Below are positions 1 through 14,387 of a stretch of DNA of 64,000 nucleotides, in pieces. Position 1 is the first letter of the stretch, and each line of letters opens with the position of its first letter. The translations under genes and the position numbers were made by a program. The notes under the pieces are model-generated. The model was given only the letters and a program-made list of their open reading frames with translations. It did no database searches and was not told the DNA's origin. The DNA lies in NCBI RefSeq assembly GCF_000701425.1, contig NZ_JNIW01000004.1, positions 1 to 64,000 on the forward strand, given 5' to 3'. This DNA comes from Deinococcus frigens DSM 12807. Its GTDB lineage: Bacteria; Deinococcota; Deinococci; Deinococcales; Deinococcaceae.

Positions 1-1
1 C

Positions 2-184
2 GAAGACTGTCAATGCCGTCTGGGGCGATCTCAACGCAATCACATCGGCACTGCCATGCTGGTCTGGATTCGATTGAACCAGCAGGCCAAAGAGGCGAAG
101 AAAACGATATACGCGCTAAAATTCGGTCTTCTTGATGACTACATGCGCCAGCAGCTCAAAAACCCATCTCTGAGTTTCGCGTAA
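2..184 (+). CDS. 3' end of a DDE transposase (partial)
   Basis: The reading frame enters from the left edge and stops with TAA, leaving the last 60 residues. It contains GRSQRNHIGTAMLVW followed by a basic, helical tail ending LKNPSLSFA. The RNHIG block near the C-terminus is typical of IS4/IS701-type DDE transposases, which are frequent in Deinococcus genomes; that assignment is from memory of the family, not from a search. The catalytic residues lie outside the window, so activity cannot be judged. The insertion sequence ends shortly downstream, before the terminator of the oxidase operon; I could not fix its terminal inverted repeat. Confidence 0.7.
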   Translation, partial: EDCQCRLGRSQRNHIGTAMLVWIRLNQQAKEAKKTIYALKFGLLDDYMRQQLKNPSLSFA

Positions 185-261
185 GCCCTAAGATGTAAGA
201 GAGGTCATCTGCCATCAGCATAACCGGGGCTGTGGACCAGTCGTTAAAACAGGCCCAGAAA

Positions 262-301
262 GAGGAAGGTGGGAACGCATCTCTGCCGTTCCCATCTCCT
301 C
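262..301 (-). terminator. Terminator of the oxidase genes
   Basis: On the minus strand GAGGAGATGGGAACG can pair with CGTTCCCACCTTCCTC across a 9-nt loop, with one or two mismatches, followed by TTTCT. It lies 25 nt past the coxAC stop codon and faces the transposase remnant. Confidence 0.6.
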
Positions 302-325
302 TTTTCCAAACTTTCTACGGTCCGT

Positions 326-2775
<2,450 letters not shown>

Positions 2776-2779
<4 letters not shown>

Positions 2780-4119
2780 TGATTGCCTCCCGGTGCGGAA
2801 CTAGAAGCCGGTGTCTTGGGAACTGCGGCGGTTTGAGACGGCGTTTTGTCAGCCGCGTCCGATGAACCGTAGACGGGCGTATCGTTCCAGTAATCGGCCT
2901 CTTCGGGCAGTTTCAGGCTGCGCAGGTAGGCGGCCACATCGTCCAGTTCAGCGTCGGTCAGCACGCCGCCCTTAACCGTCTTGCCGTTGGCCAGGTACTC
3001 GCTGCCGTCGTAGGTGGGCATCAGGCTGCCGGGCTTGACTTTCGGGCTGTGCTTGAGCCACTCGTGCAAGATCTCCCTGGCCCGTGGCGTTTCCCAGTGG
3101 CCCTCTTCCATGAATTCCCACTTGCCCGCGCCCAGCGTGCGGCGGGTGCCGAAGAAGCTCAGGTCCGGGCCAGCCGCGCCCGCAGCGGGCGTACCCTGGA
3201 CGCGGTGGCAGGCGGCGCAGGCCAGCGCCCCGGTGGCGGGCTTGCCCTTCAGGAAGATGGCGTAGCCGCGCGCCTCGGCGCTGTCTGCGGCGGGTTCGGG
3301 GGCGCGGTACGCTTTGGCCGCCGCCAGGAAAGTGTCGTAACGCTCTTGGTCCAGCGCGATGACCTTGTAGCGCATGTTGGCGTGGCTGCCGCCGCACAGT
3401 TGCGAGCAGTTGCCCTGATACACACCCGTGCGGTCCGTGTCCACGTTCCAGGTCTTGAGGGTGGCGGGCATGGCCGCGCGCTGCCCGCCGATGTTGGGTG
3501 CCCAGAAGCCGTGGATCACGTCGCCGCTGGTGATGGTCAGCGCCACCTGCTGCTTGGTCGGCATGATGATCTCGTTGCCGTTGGTGACGTTGCCGCCCGC
3601 GTCCGCCTTGGTCTCGGGGTACGAGAAGTTCCACCAGAACTGGCGGCCCAGCACGTCAATCTTGGTGGCCTCGGCGGGCGTGGGGTTCAGGATCGCCATG
3701 CTGCGAACGGTCAGGATCGCCAGGAACATCACGATGATCACCGGCACCACCACCAGCACCACTTCCAGGCGGTTGTTGCCGTGGAACTGCGCCGGGGCGT
3801 CGCTGTGCTTGTCCTCGCGGAATTTGTTGACCGTGAAGAACAGCGCGTAGGACACGCCCACAAAGATGATGATCGACAGAGCGACGGCGAAGATGCTCAT
3901 AAAGGCGACTTCGCGGTTGTACCCCGAAGACAGATCGCCTATCGAGAGAAGCTGCCGCGAGCCGCACCCGCTGAGCAGCGCCGCGCCCATGCTGGCGGCG
4001 GCGGCAGTGGTGATCGTACGCCGCAGCCTTCCGGTGCGCCGTGGTGGTGGCCTTTGAGACTCGCCCCCCTGAACATGGCCCCCCAGATTCTGGCCGCCTT
4101 TACGGTTCATGGTATTCAA
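2776..4119 (-). CDS. coxB: Cytochrome c oxidase subunit II with cytochrome c domain
   Basis: Subunit II of the caa3 oxidase, 447 aa from the chosen start. Order: basic N-terminus, lipobox LLSGC (cysteine about residue 52) for lipid anchoring, a second membrane helix, the cupredoxin CuA domain (C-x3-C-x3-H-x2-M in [12 protein letters not shown]), then a fused cytochrome c domain with CAACH and a Met ligand in [10 protein letters not shown] chose the TTG at 4119 because AAGGAG lies 6 nt before it; the in-frame ATG at 4110 would be 15 nt from that site, and the ATG at 4158 lies upstream of it. The lipobox fits with lgt being present at 12.2-13.1 kb. It overlaps ctaD by 4 nt. Confidence 0.94.
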
Positions 4120-4145
4120 CTTCCGCTCCTTTCTCATGCCCTGGC

Positions 4146-4151
4146 AGTTTA
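4146..4151 (-). promoter_or_regulatory. Possible -10 box of coxB
   Basis: TAAACT on the minus strand, about 26 nt before the TTG start of coxB, leaves room for the AAGGAG ribosome-binding site. No clear -35 box is visible. Confidence 0.4.
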
Positions 4152-4327
4152 GCCACAATCTAGAGTCTCACGCGGCAGATTGCGCGGCCCTCGTCGCCGC
4201 GCCCCTGCCCCTTTCCCTTTCACATCCTACCGAACGGTCAGCCGTGGTGCTATCAGAGCAGACGCGGGGGTGGGCAAGTGTCCTTTTCCCGGCGTGAGAA
4301 GCCCAGCTCGCTTTGGCGTCGCTGCCG

Positions 4328-5251
4328 TCAACCCAGAGCCGCGAAGACCATCCGGTCCACCGCAGCCATCACAAACAGGATGGCCAGGTACAGCATCGAG
4401 TACAGGTACAGCGGCACGGCCACCTTGCGCTCGATCTTGTGGTCCGCGAAGACGTGTTTGTACAGCCGCCACGAGAGAACGAGCAGCCACACGCCCAGCG
4501 CCGCCGCGCTGATGAAGTAAACCACGCCGACCTCATGCAGCAGCACCGGCATCAGCGACAGCACCACGGTGTAGATGGCGTACAGGCCGATCTGCGCCAC
4601 CGTCAACTTGTCGCCGTGGACCACCGGCAGCATGGGAATGCCCACCTCGCGGTACTCGTCTTTGATCATCAGCGCCAGCGCCCAGAAATGCACCGGGGTC
4701 CAGAAGAAGATGATGGCGAACAGAAACCACGCGAACAGGTTGAGGTCACCTGTGACGGCGGCCCAGCCCACCAGCGGTGGGAAACACCCGGCGGCCCCGC
4801 CCAGCACGATGTTGTGCCAGGTGCGGCGCTTGAGCAGCATGGTGTAGATGACCACGTAGGTCACGAAGCCCGCCAGGCTCATCCAGGCGGCCAGCGGCGA
4901 ACCCCAGACCCACAGCATGATGAACGACAGCACCTGCAAGGTGGTCCCGAAGATGGCCGCATCGCGCGAGCTGATCAGGCCGCTGCTGGTGGGCCGCCTG
5001 GCGGTGCGGGCCATCTTGAGATCGATGTCGCGGTCAATGATCATGTTGAACACGCCCGCAGACCCGGCGGACATGAACCCGGCCACCCCCACCACCACGA
5101 GCAGCCATAGCCCCGGCCAGCCACGCGCCGCCATGAACATGGCTGTGATGGTGGTCCACAGCAGCAGCGAGATCACCTTGGGCTTGGTCAGCGACAGGTA
5201 ATCGCGCCAGCCCGCCCGCGCCGCCGTGCCGGTCATTCTGGTGGTGGTCAT
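4328..5251 (-). CDS. ctaB: Protoheme IX farnesyltransferase (heme O synthase)
   Basis: Adds the farnesyl chain to heme B to make heme O, the first step to heme A for the oxidase encoded next door. 307 aa, UbiA-type prenyltransferase with about nine membrane segments. The Mg-diphosphate motif appears as [19 protein letters not shown], and the heme O synthase motif as [16 protein letters not shown]. The open frame extends 61 codons further upstream, but the ATG at 5251 overlaps the ctaA stop as ATGA and gives the usual N-terminus ([15 protein letters not shown]), so it is preferred. It forms an operon with ctaA. Confidence 0.95.
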   Translation of the reverse strand: MTTTRMTGTAARAGWRDYLSLTKPKVISLLLWTTITAMFMAARGWPGLWLLVVVGVAGFMSAGSAGVFNMIIDRDIDLKMARTARRPTSSGLISSRDAAIFGTTLQVLSFIMLWVWGSPLAAWMSLAGFVTYVVIYTMLLKRRTWHNIVLGGAAGCFPPLVGWAAVTGDLNLFAWFLFAIIFFWTPVHFWALALMIKDEYREVGIPMLPVVHGDKLTVAQIGLYAIYTVVLSLMPVLLHEVGVVYFISAAALGVWLLVLSWRLYKHVFADHKIERKVAVPLYLYSMLYLAILFVMAAVDRMVFAALG

Positions 5252-6306
5252 GCGGCCACCCCGGCAGGCGCTGGCCGCGAGGCCCGCAGCGCCGTCAGCG
5301 CGCGGTAAGTCAGCATCACCGCCGCCAGCCACAGCGCGCAGGCCAGCAGCAGGTGCGTGAGCTGCATCCAGGCCGGGGCCTTCAGCGCCACGTTGGCGAA
5401 TCCGGCCACCATCTGCAAGCCCAGCACACCCCACAAGTACAGGCTCCAGCGGGTGACCTCTGCCGAGGGCCGCTCACGGCGCAGGAACAGGCCCAGCCAC
5501 ACCAGAAAGGCCGCCGTCAGCACCGCCAGCATGGGGTGGACGATCCGCAGGTTCTCGATCAGAGAGGCACTGGCCGCGAAGTCGCGCCGCACCGTGTCGA
5601 TGGGCGTGCCGTCGGCAGGCAGGAACAGCAGGTCGCCCAGCGCCGTCACTGCGCCTGCCATGCCCAGCACCAGCACTAGGCCCAGGCCGGTGTAGCTCCA
5701 GAGTCCGGCCAGCCCCTGCCCACGCAGGCGCAGGCGGGGACCGCCAGAGGCCCACAGCGCCGTGAGCAGCAGCGCGCCCAGCAGCAAAAAGGTGTTGGCG
5801 AGGTGAATCCCCTGAACAAAACCGCGCGCCGGATCGGTGCTCTGCGCGGTCAGACCCAGCAGCACCTGAGCGCCGCCCACCAGTCCTTCCAGAATGATCA
5901 GGCCCAGGCTGAGGACTGCGCCGAAACGGGCCGGGTGGCCGGGGCGCGTGACCAGATACGCCAGGGCCACCAGCGCAATTGCCAGCAGCCCACTCGCTCC
6001 ACTGGTCAGGCGGTGGCTGAATTCGATGATGGTGTGCAGCGTGGGGTCCTGCGGCACCGCCACGCCGTTGCACAGCGGCCAGTGGTCCCCGCACCCGGCA
6101 CCCGCTCCGGTCAGCCGCACCACCGCGCCCCACAGGATCACCAGCACGTTGTAGGCCAGCGCTCCCCAGGCCAGCCGGGACAACCACACCCCTGGCACTG
6201 CGCGCGGGGCTGTCAGTGTTCTGCTCAACTTCTCACCTTTCCCTTGCCGCCCGGCCCCCGCCACACAGAGGGCTGTCAGAAGCCGGGCGGCGAATGACAC
6301 ACGCAT
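5248..6306 (-). CDS. ctaA: Heme A synthase (COX15/CtaA)
   Basis: Oxidises the C8 methyl of heme O to a formyl group, giving heme A for caa3 oxidase. Up to 352 aa, about eight membrane segments. Conserved features visible are [29 protein letters not shown] and IHLAN, carrying the heme-ligand histidines and paired cysteine. The ATG at 6306 has a strong GGGGGAGG 8 nt upstream. An in-frame TTG about 27 codons downstream (KLSRTLTAP) also has a purine-rich site and would give a more usual N-terminus, so the start is not settled. ctaB follows with an ATGA overlap. Confidence 0.93.
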   Translation of the reverse strand: MRVSFAARLLTALCVAGAGRQGKGEKLSRTLTAPRAVPGVWLSRLAWGALAYNVLVILWGAVVRLTGAGAGCGDHWPLCNGVAVPQDPTLHTIIEFSHRLTSGASGLLAIALVALAYLVTRPGHPARFGAVLSLGLIILEGLVGGAQVLLGLTAQSTDPARGFVQGIHLANTFLLLGALLLTALWASGGPRLRLRGQGLAGLWSYTGLGLVLVLGMAGAVTALGDLLFLPADGTPIDTVRRDFAASASLIENLRIVHPMLAVLTAAFLVWLGLFLRRERPSAEVTRWSLYLWGVLGLQMVAGFANVALKAPAWMQLTHLLLACALWLAAVMLTYRALTALRASRPAPAGVAA

Positions 6307-6502
6307 TCTACTCGCCTCCCCCGGCGGCGGATTGTCCCCCGGTGGGCAACGGAGAAGCGAAAACTTGGACGGTCCAGGGGGCAGCTTTCGCGCAGGCGTG
6401 TCCTCCCGTGCCTCCCCTCCGTCCTCCGGCTTCGGGTCTGCCGGGTCACGGTCCTGTGCGGGTCATATCGCCCCCCACCCCAGCCCTAGACTGCGGGGCG
6501 AT

Positions 6503-6982
<480 letters not shown>

Positions 6983-7007
6983 TTTTCACGCGTGAGTACC
7001 GCCAAAA

Positions 7008-7047
7008 GCGCCGCGCCATCTCCGCTTGATCCGGGATGGCGCGGCGC
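7008..7047. terminator. Bidirectional hairpin between convergent genes
   Basis: Perfect 13-bp inverted repeat GCGCCGCGCCATC / GATGGCGCGGCGC with a 14-nt loop. AAAA directly before it gives a T-run on the minus strand, so it terminates the minus gene most convincingly, and the DUF420 gene in the other direction. Confidence 0.8.
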
Positions 7048-7064
7048 TGCCTCTTGCCGGTTGA

Positions 7065-7322
7065 TCAGGCTTTGGGCGGGAAGGCCAGATGTCCCTCGAA
7101 GTGCCAGCCGCTGAACTTGTAGGGCTTTTTCTCGATCAATGTGCCGCGCATGATGCCGTGCTGGGTGTTGACCTGCACGTCGCAGCGGCCCTTGCCCTGG
7201 CAGGTTTTTTGCAGGGCTTCAATATCACTCTCCAGCGTCCCCTTGGGCAATTCCTTGCCCTCGGCGTAGATCGCCAGCTTCTTGTTCGGCTGCACCACAT
7301 ATGTCCCTTCGAGAATCAGCAT
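7065..7322 (-). CDS. Conserved small protein of unknown function
   Basis: 85 aa, soluble, no signal or membrane segment; two cysteines sit in KTCQGKGRCDV. I do not recognise a family. The open frame runs another 82 codons upstream, but TATTCT lies exactly 6 nt before the ATG at 7322, the spacing of a leaderless start in this window, and the upstream part has unusual composition. The interval 7323-7621 then holds no gene, only a GCTCCTT/AAGGAGC hairpin at 7481-7506. Confidence 0.6.
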   Translation of the reverse strand: MLILEGTYVVQPNKKLAIYAEGKELPKGTLESDIEALQKTCQGKGRCDVQVNTQHGIMRGTLIEKKPYKFSGWHFEGHLAFPPKA

Positions 7323-7609
7323 CCCTCCAGAATACGGGATGGGGGCAGAAAAGAATGTTCCGGGGCTGGGGTGTTCGTCGCTCTCCAGCTTGGCCCCCAG
7401 AGTGTGATTTCCCCGCTCCAGCGCGGCACCCTCCCCCTGAACGGGAAACAGGGAGATCGCTAGACCGAACAGGCTTCGGCGCTCCTTGGCTCGCTTTGAA
7501 AGGAGCTGGCGGCGCAGCGAACCGAGGGATTGAATCGTCGCAGCGAACCCGGAACACCAGCAAGCCATAGTCTCCCCGTGTCACCGCAGAAGTCACGCCC
7601 ACGCGGGCC

Positions 7610-7615
7610 TACACT
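7610..7615 (+). promoter_or_regulatory. -10 box of leaderless MFS gene
   Basis: TACACT, 6 nt before the GTG start at 7622. Confidence 0.6.
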
Positions 7616-7621
7616 GCGCGC

Positions 7622-8920
<1,299 letters not shown>

Positions 8921-9103
8921 CCGGACGCTGCGCCTGTCATCCGGGGACAGAGCACTGATGCCGCCCGCCTGCGGCACGGTGTCTGGAAACCACGACGTTT
9001 GGAGAGAATGCCTCGCCCCCTGTGGGAGAGGGGCACTGCGAAGGTGGCAGTTCCACTGCGCGGGCTGAAAGTGACAACAGAACGGAGCTGTCTCCACTCC
9101 GGG

Positions 9104-9547
9104 TCAGCCTGACCTGCCACCATCTGGCACCGGAATAATCGCCAGCGTGCAGCGTGAGATGCAGACCACCTTGCCGCGCTCGTCCACGATCTCGATGCCC
9201 CAGACCTCGGTGGTGCGCCCCTGAAAGATAGGGGTGCCGGTGGCCGTGACCGTCCCGGACACCACGCTCCGCAGGTGGTTGGCATTGATCTCCAGCCCCA
9301 CCGCCAGCATCCCGCGCTCGCGCACGCTCAGGTACGCGCCCGTGCTGGCGACACTCTCGGCCAGCACCACACTCGCGCCGCCGTGCAGGATGCCGAAGGG
9401 CTGATGCACCCGCCGCTCCACCGGCATCTGCGCCACCACCCGCCCGCCGCTGGCCTCGCGGAAGGTGATGCCCAGATGTTCCACCAGCCCACGCTGACCG
9501 CCGAGCTGTTCGAGGATAAAATTGGAGGGGGCCTGCGGATCGGTCAT
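9104..9547 (-). CDS. PaaI/YdiI-type hotdog thioesterase
   Basis: 147 aa single hotdog domain. HQPFGILHGGASVVLAESVAS carries the active-site glutamate region of YdiI/MenI-type acyl-CoA hydrolases. In organisms with the o-succinylbenzoate route such enzymes act on DHNA-CoA, but this window carries mqnB of the futalosine route, which has no DHNA-CoA, so the substrate is left open. The ATG overlaps the stop of the preceding thioesterase as ATGA, so the two tandem paralogues are co-transcribed. 8921-9103, downstream, has a CT/AG-rich imperfect palindrome and no gene. Confidence 0.85.
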   Translation of the reverse strand: MTDPQAPSNFILEQLGGQRGLVEHLGITFREASGGRVVAQMPVERRVHQPFGILHGGASVVLAESVASTGAYLSVRERGMLAVGLEINANHLRSVVSGTVTATGTPIFQGRTTEVWGIEIVDERGKVVCISRCTLAIIPVPDGGRSG

Positions 9548-10142
9548 GGCCGCTGCTCCTGGGATGGTCCGGATTGAGAGGTTCCAGAGGGCCGCATCAC
9601 CAGACAGGTGGTGGTGGCGGTGGCGTAGACCTTGCCCGCGCCGTCCACAATCTGCGCCGTGGCAGTGGCCACCTGCCGCGACACGCTAATAACAGTGGCC
9701 ACTGCGCGGACCTCGCCCATGCTCAGGCGCAGCGGGCGCAGGTATTTGACGGCCAGATCCAGGGTGGTGTAGCCCACCCCGGCGGGCAGCATGGTGTGAA
9801 TGGCGCAGCCCAGCGCCGAGTCCAGCAGCGTGGCGTAGACGCCGCCGTGCACGCTGCCGATGGGGTTGTAATGGAATTCTTTGGGGCGCATGCGGAAGGT
9901 GCCTGCCCCTTTTGCACGTCCTCCTCGCTGCCAATCGTGAAGCCCAGCGTCTGCCCGATGGGCGGGGGCGGAAACTCACCGCGCGCCATGCCGCGCAGGT
10001 AGTCCAGCCCACTCAGGCCAGGGACAGCCCCCGCGCCGATCAGCGGGTCCTGCCAGGTGTAGCTGCGGGTGCGCGGCGCTGGGCCGGGGGATATCGTGCG
10101 GTCCTCAGTCAGAGGCGCGTCAGTTACCGTGGTGCTGGACAT
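9544..10142 (-). pseudogene. Second hotdog thioesterase, interrupted by a frameshift
   Basis: The N-terminal half (MSSTTVTDAP through LGFTIGSEEDVQKG) and the C-terminal half (AGTFRMRPKEFHYNPIGSVHGG to the end) lie in different frames. They join perfectly if one G is added to the AAAAGGGG run at 9906-9913 on the minus strand. The C-terminal half keeps the HGG motif of a PaaI-like thioesterase. The break is in a homopolymer, so it may be a sequencing error, a recent mutation or slippage. The ATG at 10142 is chosen because TATGAT lies 7 nt upstream. It overlaps the next thioesterase gene by ATGA. Confidence 0.75.
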
Positions 10143-10149
10143 GACGGGC

Positions 10150-10155
10150 ATCATA
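10150..10155 (-). promoter_or_regulatory. -10 box of the thioesterase pair
   Basis: TATGAT on the minus strand, 7 nt before the ATG at 10142; leaderless spacing. Confidence 0.55.
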
Positions 10156-10273
10156 GCCAGTCGGGGGGGAGCCGGGGCTGCCCCGCGCCTGAGCGCGTGT
10201 TGGCCCCGGCCTCATGCATAAAGGACAAAACACGTAGGCGGTTGCGGCCCCCAGCCTCTATACTGCCCAGGTT

Positions 10274-11212
10274 ATGCGGACGGTGACGGTAGGAACGCGC
10301 GGCAGCACGCTGGCGCTGGCACAGACCCACTGGGTGGTGGCCCGGCTCAAGGAAGAATGGCCCGAGACGGATTTCCGGATTCAAACCATTAGTACCAAGG
10401 GGGACCGCAACCGGGCCAGCCTGATCTCGATGGCCCAGCAGGGGGACAAGGGCTTCTGGATCAAGGAGATCGAGGACGCCCTGCTCGCGGGGCGCATCGA
10501 TATCGCGGTGCATTCCCTCAAGGACCTGCCCACCGCTCAGCCTGAGGAGCTGGAGGTGGCCTCCATTCCCAAGCGGGTGGACGCCCGCGACGTGCTGATC
10601 GGTAAGGAGGGCATGAAGCGCCTGGCGGACCTGCCGCAGGGGGCGCGGGTGGGCACCAGCAGCGTCCGCCGCAAGGCCTTTTTGAAGGCGTTCCGCCCGG
10701 ACCTCCAGATCGTGGGCCTGCGCGGCAACATCGACACCCGGATGGCCGCGCTGGCGGGCGACGAGTACGACGCCATCATCCTGGCCGCCGCCGGACTGAT
10801 CCGGGCCGAGATGCGCCACCGGATCGACGAATTTATTGAGCAGGACATCATGCTGCCGGCCCCCGGTCAGGGCGCGCTGGCCCTGGAAACCCGCGCCGAC
10901 GACGACCTGACCGTGGAAGTCGCCTACGCCATCCATGACCACACCACCGATGACCGCATCACCGCCGAGCGCGAATTCCTGGCCGGGCTGGGCGCGGGCT
11001 GCATGGCCCCGGTGGGCGCGCACGCCACGGTCAAGGGCGGCGTTCTGACGCTGGAAGGCTGGGTGGCTGCGCTGGACGGTTCGCAGGTCCTGCGGGCCAC
11101 CACCAGCGGCGACGTGGCCGAATGTGCGGACCTGGGCGCAGAACTGGCCGCCGATACGCTGGGGCAGGGTGCGCAGGCACTGGTGGACGCGGCGCACGCC
11201 CAGATCGCCTGA
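10274..11212 (+). CDS. hemC: Hydroxymethylbilane synthase (porphobilinogen deaminase)
   Basis: Joins four porphobilinogen units into hydroxymethylbilane in heme synthesis, in the cytoplasm. 312 aa, normal length. It starts with RTVTVGTRGSTLALAQT, contains the arginine-rich substrate site (GTSSVRRKAF, GLRGNIDTR), and GAGCMAPVGAHA holds the cysteine that carries the dipyrromethane cofactor. TATACT ends 9 nt before the ATG, implying a very short or absent leader. It probably feeds the heme supply used by the oxidase genes at the left of the window. Confidence 0.97.
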   Translation: MRTVTVGTRGSTLALAQTHWVVARLKEEWPETDFRIQTISTKGDRNRASLISMAQQGDKGFWIKEIEDALLAGRIDIAVHSLKDLPTAQPEELEVASIPKRVDARDVLIGKEGMKRLADLPQGARVGTSSVRRKAFLKAFRPDLQIVGLRGNIDTRMAALAGDEYDAIILAAAGLIRAEMRHRIDEFIEQDIMLPAPGQGALALETRADDDLTVEVAYAIHDHTTDDRITAEREFLAGLGAGCMAPVGAHATVKGGVLTLEGWVAALDGSQVLRATTSGDVAECADLGAELAADTLGQGAQALVDAAHAQIA

Positions 11213-11286
11213 GCAAGTGGATTGCCTGAAGAACCGCTCAACCCAGCACAACCGCTGGAGGGGTTCGCCCGCGCTCAAATGCGGAC

Positions 11287-12126
11287 ATGTCCCCCTCTCC
11301 CATTCTTGACCTCGCGGGCCTGACGCTGGAAGTCAACCATCTGGCGCGCGGCGTGCGCTTTTACTCGCAGGTGCTGGGCCTGAACCTCGTGCGCCACGAC
11401 GAGGCGGCGGGCGTGGCCGAATTTGCGGTCAACCCGCACCAGACGCTGACCTTGTGGCAACCGATTACGCGGCAGGCCAACGATGAGCGGCTGGCCCCGC
11501 TGAAACCGCGTGGAGCCTCTCACGTCCACTACGCCTGGCAGATCCTGCTGGACGATCTGGAGCCGAGCAAGGAACTGCTGGACGCGCACGGCCTGACCTG
11601 GGAGGAGATCAACCTGGGTACAGAGGACCGCCCGGACCGGACGCTGTACTTCTTCGATCCCTTCGGGCATGGCCTGGAACTGCGCGGCGTGGACCGGGCC
11701 GACGCGCGCCAGCCGCACTTTCTGCCCACACCTGTCCAGCGCCCCGCCCACGCCCTGCCCGTCATGGGCCTGCGCGAGGTGGCGCTGGCCTTCGGCAACT
11801 ACGCCGCCATGAAGGAGCGCCTGCCCCGCGCCTACGGTTTTGCCCTGGCCAAGGAACAGGAGGACCGCGACTTCGCCCAGTTCACGCTGGGGCCGCATGG
11901 AGAGCCGGACGGCAACGGCACGCCGCGCCGCTGGCTGTACGCCTGGGACCCGCAGGTGGGCCTGGCCGATATGCTGGGCGGCGATCACGCCCTGGTGCGC
12001 TTCTACGCCGATGTGGACGCGGTGGCGGAACTGGTGGGGGCCGCCGATCTGCCGTCCGTGCGGGATGAAGTGGGGCTGGCCGTGCGTGACCCGGAAGGGC
12101 ATGTCTTCGAGTTCGTCGCGCCCTGA
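11287..12126 (+). CDS. VOC-superfamily protein, two glyoxalase-like domains
   Basis: 279 aa with two halves of the vicinal-oxygen-chelate fold: first about 8-140 (LEVNHLARGVRFYSQVLGLNL, HVHYAWQI, FGHGLELRGV), second about 160-279 (LREVALAFGNY, HALVRFYADV, PEGHVFEFVAP). A metal-dependent dioxygenase or glyoxalase role is possible, but the full His/Glu ligand set is not evident in both halves. It follows hemC by 74 nt on the same strand and ends at a strong hairpin. Start ATG at 11287; no clear ribosome site. Confidence 0.75.
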   Translation: MSPSPILDLAGLTLEVNHLARGVRFYSQVLGLNLVRHDEAAGVAEFAVNPHQTLTLWQPITRQANDERLAPLKPRGASHVHYAWQILLDDLEPSKELLDAHGLTWEEINLGTEDRPDRTLYFFDPFGHGLELRGVDRADARQPHFLPTPVQRPAHALPVMGLREVALAFGNYAAMKERLPRAYGFALAKEQEDRDFAQFTLGPHGEPDGNGTPRRWLYAWDPQVGLADMLGGDHALVRFYADVDAVAELVGAADLPSVRDEVGLAVRDPEGHVFEFVAP

Positions 12127-12134
12127 AGACAAAA

Positions 12135-12170
12135 GAGAAGGGCGGCCCATGCGTGTGGGGCCGCCCTCTC
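12135..12170. terminator. Hairpin between convergent VOC gene and lgt
   Basis: GAGAAGGGCGGCCC pairs with GGGGCCGCCCTCTC across an 8-nt loop with one slip; a CT-rich run ending CCTTTGTTTG follows on the plus strand and AAAA precedes on the other side. Confidence 0.75.
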
Positions 12171-12188
12171 CTCTCTCCTTTGTTTGCT

Positions 12189-13136
<948 letters not shown>

Positions 13137-13232
13137 AAGTCGGCGCTAGTTTAAGCCTTTTACACGGTGAGAAATGCCCTACTGCGGCGCACGCCCCCAG
13201 CAGGGTCACTGGCCCGCCTGTGCTGAAAGCGT

Positions 13233-13260
13233 AAAAAAGCCCTCTCCGTGGGGAGAGGGC
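13233..13260 (-). terminator. Terminator of the tatA-tatC operon
   Basis: On the minus strand GCCCTCTCC pairs with GGAGAGGGC over a 4-nt loop and is followed by six Ts. It lies about 70 nt past the tatC stop. Confidence 0.85.
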
Positions 13261-13295
13261 AGGGTGAGGAGTCTTCTGGGGCGCAGCTACAGGCC

Positions 13296-13337
13296 CAGCA
13301 TTACAGATTCAGCGTTATAGACCCAGCACTATAGACC
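13296..13337. repeat. Three 14-bp tandem repeats across the tatC stop
   Basis: Units CAGCATTACAGATT (13296), CAGCGTTATAGACC (13310) and CAGCACTATAGACC (13324) follow without gaps. The third unit contains the tatC stop codon (13329-13331). Confidence 0.8.
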
Positions 13338-14117
13338 CAGTGCGGGCGACTCTTCCTCTTCGGGCGGGGGCAGGCGGAAGGCGCGCGAGAGCAGCACGCT
13401 CAGCTCGTACAGCACGTACAGCGGCACGGCCACCAGCATCATGTTGGTGGGGTCCGGCGTGGGCGTGATGACGGCGGCGGCGATCATGATGCCCACCAGC
13501 GCAAAGCGCCAGCCTTTGCGGAGCAAGACATGGTTCACGATGCCAATCCGGGTCAGGATGATCGACAGGATCGGCATCTCGAAGGCCAGCCCGAACGCGA
13601 CGAGGAACGTGGTGACCGTACCGATATACGTTCCCAGCCCCAGAATAGGGGTGACGGCCCCGGCCAGAAAACCCACCAGAAACGGCACCATCGTGGGCAG
13701 CACCAGTTTGTACCCGAAGGCCGCGCCCCCCAGAAACGACAGCCCCGCCCCGACGATGAACGGAATGGCCCAGCGCCGCTCGTTGGCGTACAGCCCCGGC
13801 GAGATGAAGCCCCAGACCTGTCCCAGAATGAACGGCAGCGCCAGACCCAGCCCCGCCCAGAACGCCAGGTTCAGGCTGAGCAGCAGCGGCTCGGTCAGGG
13901 TGTAGGTCACGACCTGCACCTTGCCGTCAACGTAGAGCTGTGAATACTGGAGCGGTCCCTTGACCCAGTCGATCAGTTGCACGCGGTAGATGAACGCCAC
14001 CGACATGCCGATGACCAGAAAGATCACGCTGAAGACCAGCCGCTTGCGAAGTTCGTCCAAGTGATCGAACAGCGGAGCGCTCTTTAAATCCGTGCCGGGA
14101 ACGGTCTTGGGGGACAT
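13329..14117 (-). CDS. tatC: Sec-independent translocase protein TatC
   Basis: Core receptor of the twin-arginine translocase; it binds RR-signal peptides at the membrane and works with TatA. 262 aa, six membrane helices. The N-terminal motif APLFDHLDELRKRL and the periplasmic-loop FISPGLYANERRW fit TatC well. It lies 15 nt after tatA on the same strand and ends at a T-tailed hairpin. The last codons and the stop lie in a 14-bp tandem repeat, so the C-terminal few residues are probably variable. Confidence 0.96.
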   Translation of the reverse strand: MSPKTVPGTDLKSAPLFDHLDELRKRLVFSVIFLVIGMSVAFIYRVQLIDWVKGPLQYSQLYVDGKVQVVTYTLTEPLLLSLNLAFWAGLGLALPFILGQVWGFISPGLYANERRWAIPFIVGAGLSFLGGAAFGYKLVLPTMVPFLVGFLAGAVTPILGLGTYIGTVTTFLVAFGLAFEMPILSIILTRIGIVNHVLLRKGWRFALVGIMIAAAVITPTPDPTNMMLVAVPLYVLYELSVLLSRAFRLPPPEEEESPALGL

Positions 14118-14132
14118 GGCGTGACCTGTCCC

Positions 14133-14387
14133 TTACGCGCGGCGGTTGCCCGCGTTCTCGCGTTCGCGTTCGGTGGGCATCGGCGCGCCAGTCACGGGAT
14201 CGATCTGCCGCGAGGACACGTCGGTGACGGGCGTGACCACTTCGGTGGTGTCGGCGTCGGTCTTGCCCGTCTCGCGCTTGAATTCTTTGATGCCCTGGCC
14301 CAGACCCTTGCCTAGTTGCGGCAGTTTGCTGGCTCCGAAGACCAGGGCGATCACGACGACGATCAGAATGATTTCAAGGGGACCCAT
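14133..14387 (-). CDS. tatA: Twin-arginine translocase subunit TatA
   Basis: 84 aa. A short N-terminal membrane helix (MGPLEIILIVVVIALVFG), the hinge ASKLPQLG, an amphipathic helix GKGLGQGIKEFKRE and a polar tail: the standard TatA plan. It polymerises to form the translocation path opened by TatC. The ATG at 14387 is chosen over a longer open frame because AAAGGAG lies 8 nt before it. tatC follows in the same operon. A short palindrome CCATTAA/TTAATGG at 14537-14553 lies upstream and could mark its control region. Confidence 0.94.
   Translation of the reverse strand: MGPLEIILIVVVIALVFGASKLPQLGKGLGQGIKEFKRETGKTDADTTEVVTPVTDVSSRQIDPVTGAPMPTERERENAGNRRA

Noticed and set aside
7323..7568. Longer start for the 85-aa gene
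   Set aside because: No promoter or ribosome site before it, while TATTCT is correctly placed for the ATG at 7322.
9104..9547. Calling the first thioesterase MenI (DHNA-CoA hydrolase)
   Set aside because: The window encodes the futalosine route (mqnB), which has no DHNA-CoA intermediate, so the name would be misleading.
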